This document shows, piece by piece, positions 61,300 to 64,000 of a stretch of DNA of 64,000 bases. The position numbers and the translations under genes were made by a program. The notes under the pieces are model-generated. The model saw only the letters and a program-made list of their open reading frames with translations, was not told the origin of the DNA and did no database searches. Each line of letters starts with the position of its first letter. Position 1 is the first letter of the stretch. The stretch is taken from positions 3,844,001 through 3,908,000 of the forward strand of contig RCTD01000001.1 in assembly GCA_014898415.1 (NCBI GenBank), written 5' to 3'. This DNA comes from Stromatinia cepivora. Its lineage: Eukaryota > Ascomycota > Leotiomycetes > Helotiales > Sclerotiniaceae.

Positions 61300-62450
61300 G
61301 TTTAACAATAAATTCTATTGATCTGAATAATAAAGATTAGTCAAATATATATAAAGAAGTGTTTATATCGATATATTATTTGTTAAGGGAAGCTTTATTA
61401 ATGGTTTCCTTTATCAAATTGTAATCTTCCTTTATTATATCCTTAATATCGGAATCTGATTCAGAGATATTATTAATAGGGTATACTTGATCTTTTTTAT
61501 TAAAATAGATCTTCTTCGGATTCGATAATCCTCTTCTCCTTTAATAACAAAGATAACTACAAAGGAGTTTATTAGCTCACACTAAATATAGATAGTCTTA
61601 TATATAATGATCTTCTCTTTAATACAAATTGCAAATATTATTTGAGATCTCGAAATCTGATTTTTAATGTCAAGAAATATATCTAGATCTTTTCACAATT
61701 TGTATTAACTCTGATTTATTCTTAAAACAAAATTCCTTAATCTATAAATACTTGATTTTATCATTAATACTAAAATTAGTTTGGATATCTAATATATCCA
61801 TTACTCCTTGATAATCGATTAGAAAATTATATATTAAAACCAAAAACAAAATAATATTTTGATATATTGATCGATAGTTTTCGTCTACAATTCTTAATTT
61901 CCTTCTATACTCTTTCAATTTATTCTAAACTTCGATAATAATCATATCAGGATAGATATTGAATTGGAATTTGAAGTTCTAGATTATTGTTATATATATA
62001 TTGATTATAACTATATTGATTCTAATATATTTTGATTTAAAGTATCTCTAAAATATATATATTATTGAATATTTATTGGTAAAGGCTTTATTGTTATCAT
62101 TAAATGTTATACAAATATATAATAATATATTCACTTCGTCCTTTAAGTATTCCGATTTCAATTCGATATTGTAATATATACAACCATTGATCTCATAGGC
62201 AAATATTATATTGGATCCTGTAATCTACATATATTCGTTTAATATTTAATCAATTATATAAAATCATCCTTTCCCTCTCAATTATATCTTCATTTATCTG
62301 AACCATTACTTATAATTATTTTGATCAAACTTTAAAAGATTGTTTAATTCCGATATTATAAAAATTTCTTATTATTTGATAGATATCAAAAATAATCTTC
62401 AGATTTTTAAAACAATCTTAAAAAAAAAAATATACAGCAAATAAATTCAA
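61300..62450 (-). pseudogene. Presumptive Copia gag region
   Basis: Assigned by position only, between the 5' LTR and integrase. The sequence is too AT-rich and stop-filled to show a clear zinc knuckle. Extremely high A/T content from 62340 to 62520. Confidence 0.4.
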
Positions 62451-62759
62451 AATAATAAAGAAATATAAAAATAAAATAATAAAAAAATTTATAAGATTAT
62501 ATTGTAATATATTTTCTTGTAACTATGCGAACTTGCTTTTCGCCTCTATTATAATTCTGTATCAGCATTATACAGACTATTCTTTATTCTGGCCTATAAT
62601 GTTGTGAGTTATAAACTGTGTTATCGTATTTCAACTCTGTTTCGATAGTATTATATGAAAACTTTGATTTTCACTCTGTTTTATTCCTATTAATTATACT
62701 AATCCTTTCTCGATTTGCTTTACTTTCTAATCATTACTATACAATCGGATCTTATAATT

Positions 62760-62925
62760 TATTAACTTTTGATACAGAAAGTAATAGTATTGTTGATTAT
62801 ATAGATTGAACTAAGGATTTATAATTCTAGTAGGAGTAGAATTGAGGTTATCCCCAAATATGGTCTGTGCACCATTGTGGTCTCGTGACCTCAATTCTAA
62901 TCCTATGATGGCCTCATTTCCAACA
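62760..62925 (-). repeat. Copia 5' LTR
   Basis: 166 bp; keeps more G/C than its partner at 57443-57608. The minus-strand start is TGTTGGAAATGAGGCC, a form common for Copia LTRs. Confidence 0.9.
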
Positions 62926-64000
62926 TATATTTCATATTGTAATAGACTGTTATTCTGGATAATATAAATCTTAGATCAAGAGTAAGCTGTTTTTGTAAAT
63001 CCTTTAATTGTTCGATTTGGATTATTGTTGATTCGGTATTAACTTTTTATGATATTGATGTTTGGTATACTTTAGGATTAAACCCAAAGTTAATATATAT
63101 TGGTATAATCTTTATAGTTTCCGTTTCCGATATATTATGTATAGGTTATATTATGGATAATGATTCTGTCCGATTGTTTTATCGATAATTTATATAACAT
63201 CTAAAATATATTTCCATTGTTTGATTGATCCTTTTTATTTGATTATCTATTTATAAATGAAAAGTTGTTGATAATTTTCTTTTAATATCTATTAATATTA
63301 ATAAGGTAATCCAGAATTTCGAGGTAAAGAATTTATCTTTATCCGAGATTATCTCATTTGGTATTCTATATATACTTATTATAATCTTAAAGAATATATA
63401 TATTAATTATTCTATAATCTATATTTCTTTGAATAATATTATATATATAAATTTTGTTAATTTATCTATTACATTGAATATTGCATTATACTTAATTCTT
63501 GTAGTAAAATCTTTCGAAAATAATAATTTGATCACAAAATCCTATATAATGGATTTCTATAATTGAGAAGATATATCTGGGATTTGTAGTTGATTATATA
63601 GAATATGTTTAGAGGATTTATTCTGTATACAAATATCGCAATTTCCAATAATTTTTTCAACTATCATTTTTATTTATAGAAAATAATTGATTTCCTATAT
63701 TCTTACAAATATTCTCGCAATTCCTTGATATCTGTATACAAGCAATCTATATTGTTTTATTACGAATTCTTTAATTATTTGATTAAGAATGTATACTTTT
63801 CCGTAAAAATATATTGTATTATTTTCTATTATAAATCCTGGTTTTGTTGTTTTGAATATATATATTATTGTAATATTGTTTTTGTAATATAATTGGATTT
63901 TGTTCCTTAGATGATTATCTTTCAATATATAAGTAATTGTAAACTGTAGTATATTGTAAATTAATGATTCTTTTTTCTGTTTGAATATAGTATATGATTT
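62926..64000 (-). mobile_element. Upstream part of the Ty3/Gypsy element (integrase)
   Basis: Minus-strand 63925-63695 reads YGKVYILNQIIKEFVIKQYR and YRYQGIARIF, the Gypsy H2C2 zinc-binding region, followed by NCDICIQNKSSKH (Cys-x2-Cys). Further on, 63640-63300 shows DFVIKLLFSKDF and NVIDKLTKFIYI of the integrase core, with stops. The frame resumes at 57442 beyond the Copia insertion. The element continues past the window end. Confidence 0.85.

Larger units (their letters stand above)
57443..62925 (-). mobile_element. Ty1/Copia LTR retrotransposon, RIP-mutated
   Basis: A 5483-bp element read on the minus strand, bounded by two 166-bp LTRs (57443-57608 and 62760-62925) that start TGTT and end AACA (mutated to AATA in one). 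TATAT flanks it on both sides as a 5-bp target duplication. From 5' to 3' on the minus strand it has a presumptive gag region, integrase, reverse transcriptase and RNase H, the Copia order. A purine-rich stretch (AATAAAGAAG) sits immediately before the 3' LTR, as a polypurine tract should. Numerous stops make it nonfunctional. Confidence 0.9.
53211..64000. other. AT-rich isochore of mutated repeats
   Basis: From about 53210 to the window end the sequence is overwhelmingly A and T, with very few G/C pairs, long TATA and AATAAT runs and almost no long open frames. The change at the left edge is abrupt. Recognisable content is decayed LTR retroelements. The compositional block fits repeat-induced point mutation of transposon DNA, as in Botrytis and related fungi. 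Confidence 0.9.

Overview
The window is from a filamentous ascomycete. Genes are split by short introns (about 45-110 nt, with CTAAC/CTAAT branch sites and pyrimidine-AG ends), lie on both strands and are well spaced. The gene content and an abrupt AT-rich, transposon-filled block at the right end suggest a leotiomycete of the Botrytis/Sclerotinia type. That placement is inferred from style and content, not from a search. I rebuilt exon structures by hand from splice signals and frame continuity; in almost every gene the exon lengths sum to whole codons.

Layout. 0.7-3.1 kb: glycogenin (+). 4.4-6.0 kb: M18 aspartyl aminopeptidase (-). 6.0-10.1 kb: a long gene-free region upstream of a Gln-rich Mediator tail subunit of the Med15/Gal11 type (10.1-15.0 kb, +). 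16.7-18.1 kb: a Whi5/Nrm1-type G1/S repressor (+). 19.7-21.6 kb: TFIIIA (-), divergent from the shared polymerase subunit Rpb6 (21.9-22.5 kb, +). 23.2-24.3 kb: S-formylglutathione hydrolase (-). 25.0-27.6 kb: an Afi1/MesA polarity protein (-). 28.7-29.8 kb: an EF-hand myosin light chain (+). 30.8-32.6 kb: a CorA-like membrane protein (-). 33.4-35.5 kb: an LMBR1-family membrane protein (-). 36.0-37.7 kb: an unrecognised 520-residue protein (+). 37.9-38.9 kb: the EFM7 methyltransferase (-). 38.9-42.9 kb is nearly gene-free, with a hexanucleotide array and one possible gene fragment. 42.9-43.9 kb: the rRNA-processing factor Efg1 (-). 44.7-48.0 kb: the SEA/GATOR2 subunit Sea4/Mio (+). 49.2-52.6 kb: an adenylation-thiolation-reductase (NRPS-like) enzyme (-), the only clear secondary-metabolism-type gene and the last gene before the AT-rich block.

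53.2-64.0 kb is an extremely AT-rich isochore of mutated retroelements. A Ty1/Copia element (57443-62925, minus strand) has two 166-bp LTRs that differ only by transitions and is flanked by a TATAT duplication. It sits inside the pol gene of a Ty3/Gypsy chromodomain element, whose integrase lies on the right and chromodomain on the left. Further left are a 2-kb structure bounded by inverted, internally tandem repeats and a 208-bp direct repeat. The pattern fits repeat-induced point mutation (RIP).

Most genes are single-copy housekeeping functions: transcription (Med15, TFIIIA, Rpb6, Whi5/Nrm1), translation and ribosome biogenesis (Efm7, Efg1), nutrient signalling (Sea4), carbohydrate and C1 metabolism, and polarity/cytokinesis. 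They do not form one pathway. The pairing most likely to matter is TFIIIA with Rpb6, which share a 281-bp divergent promoter. No wholly new system is evident. The best leads are the nested RIP-mutated retroelements, the NRPS-like reductase at the isochore edge, the recurrent GTTCGN splice donors, and the possible gene fragment near 42.5 kb.
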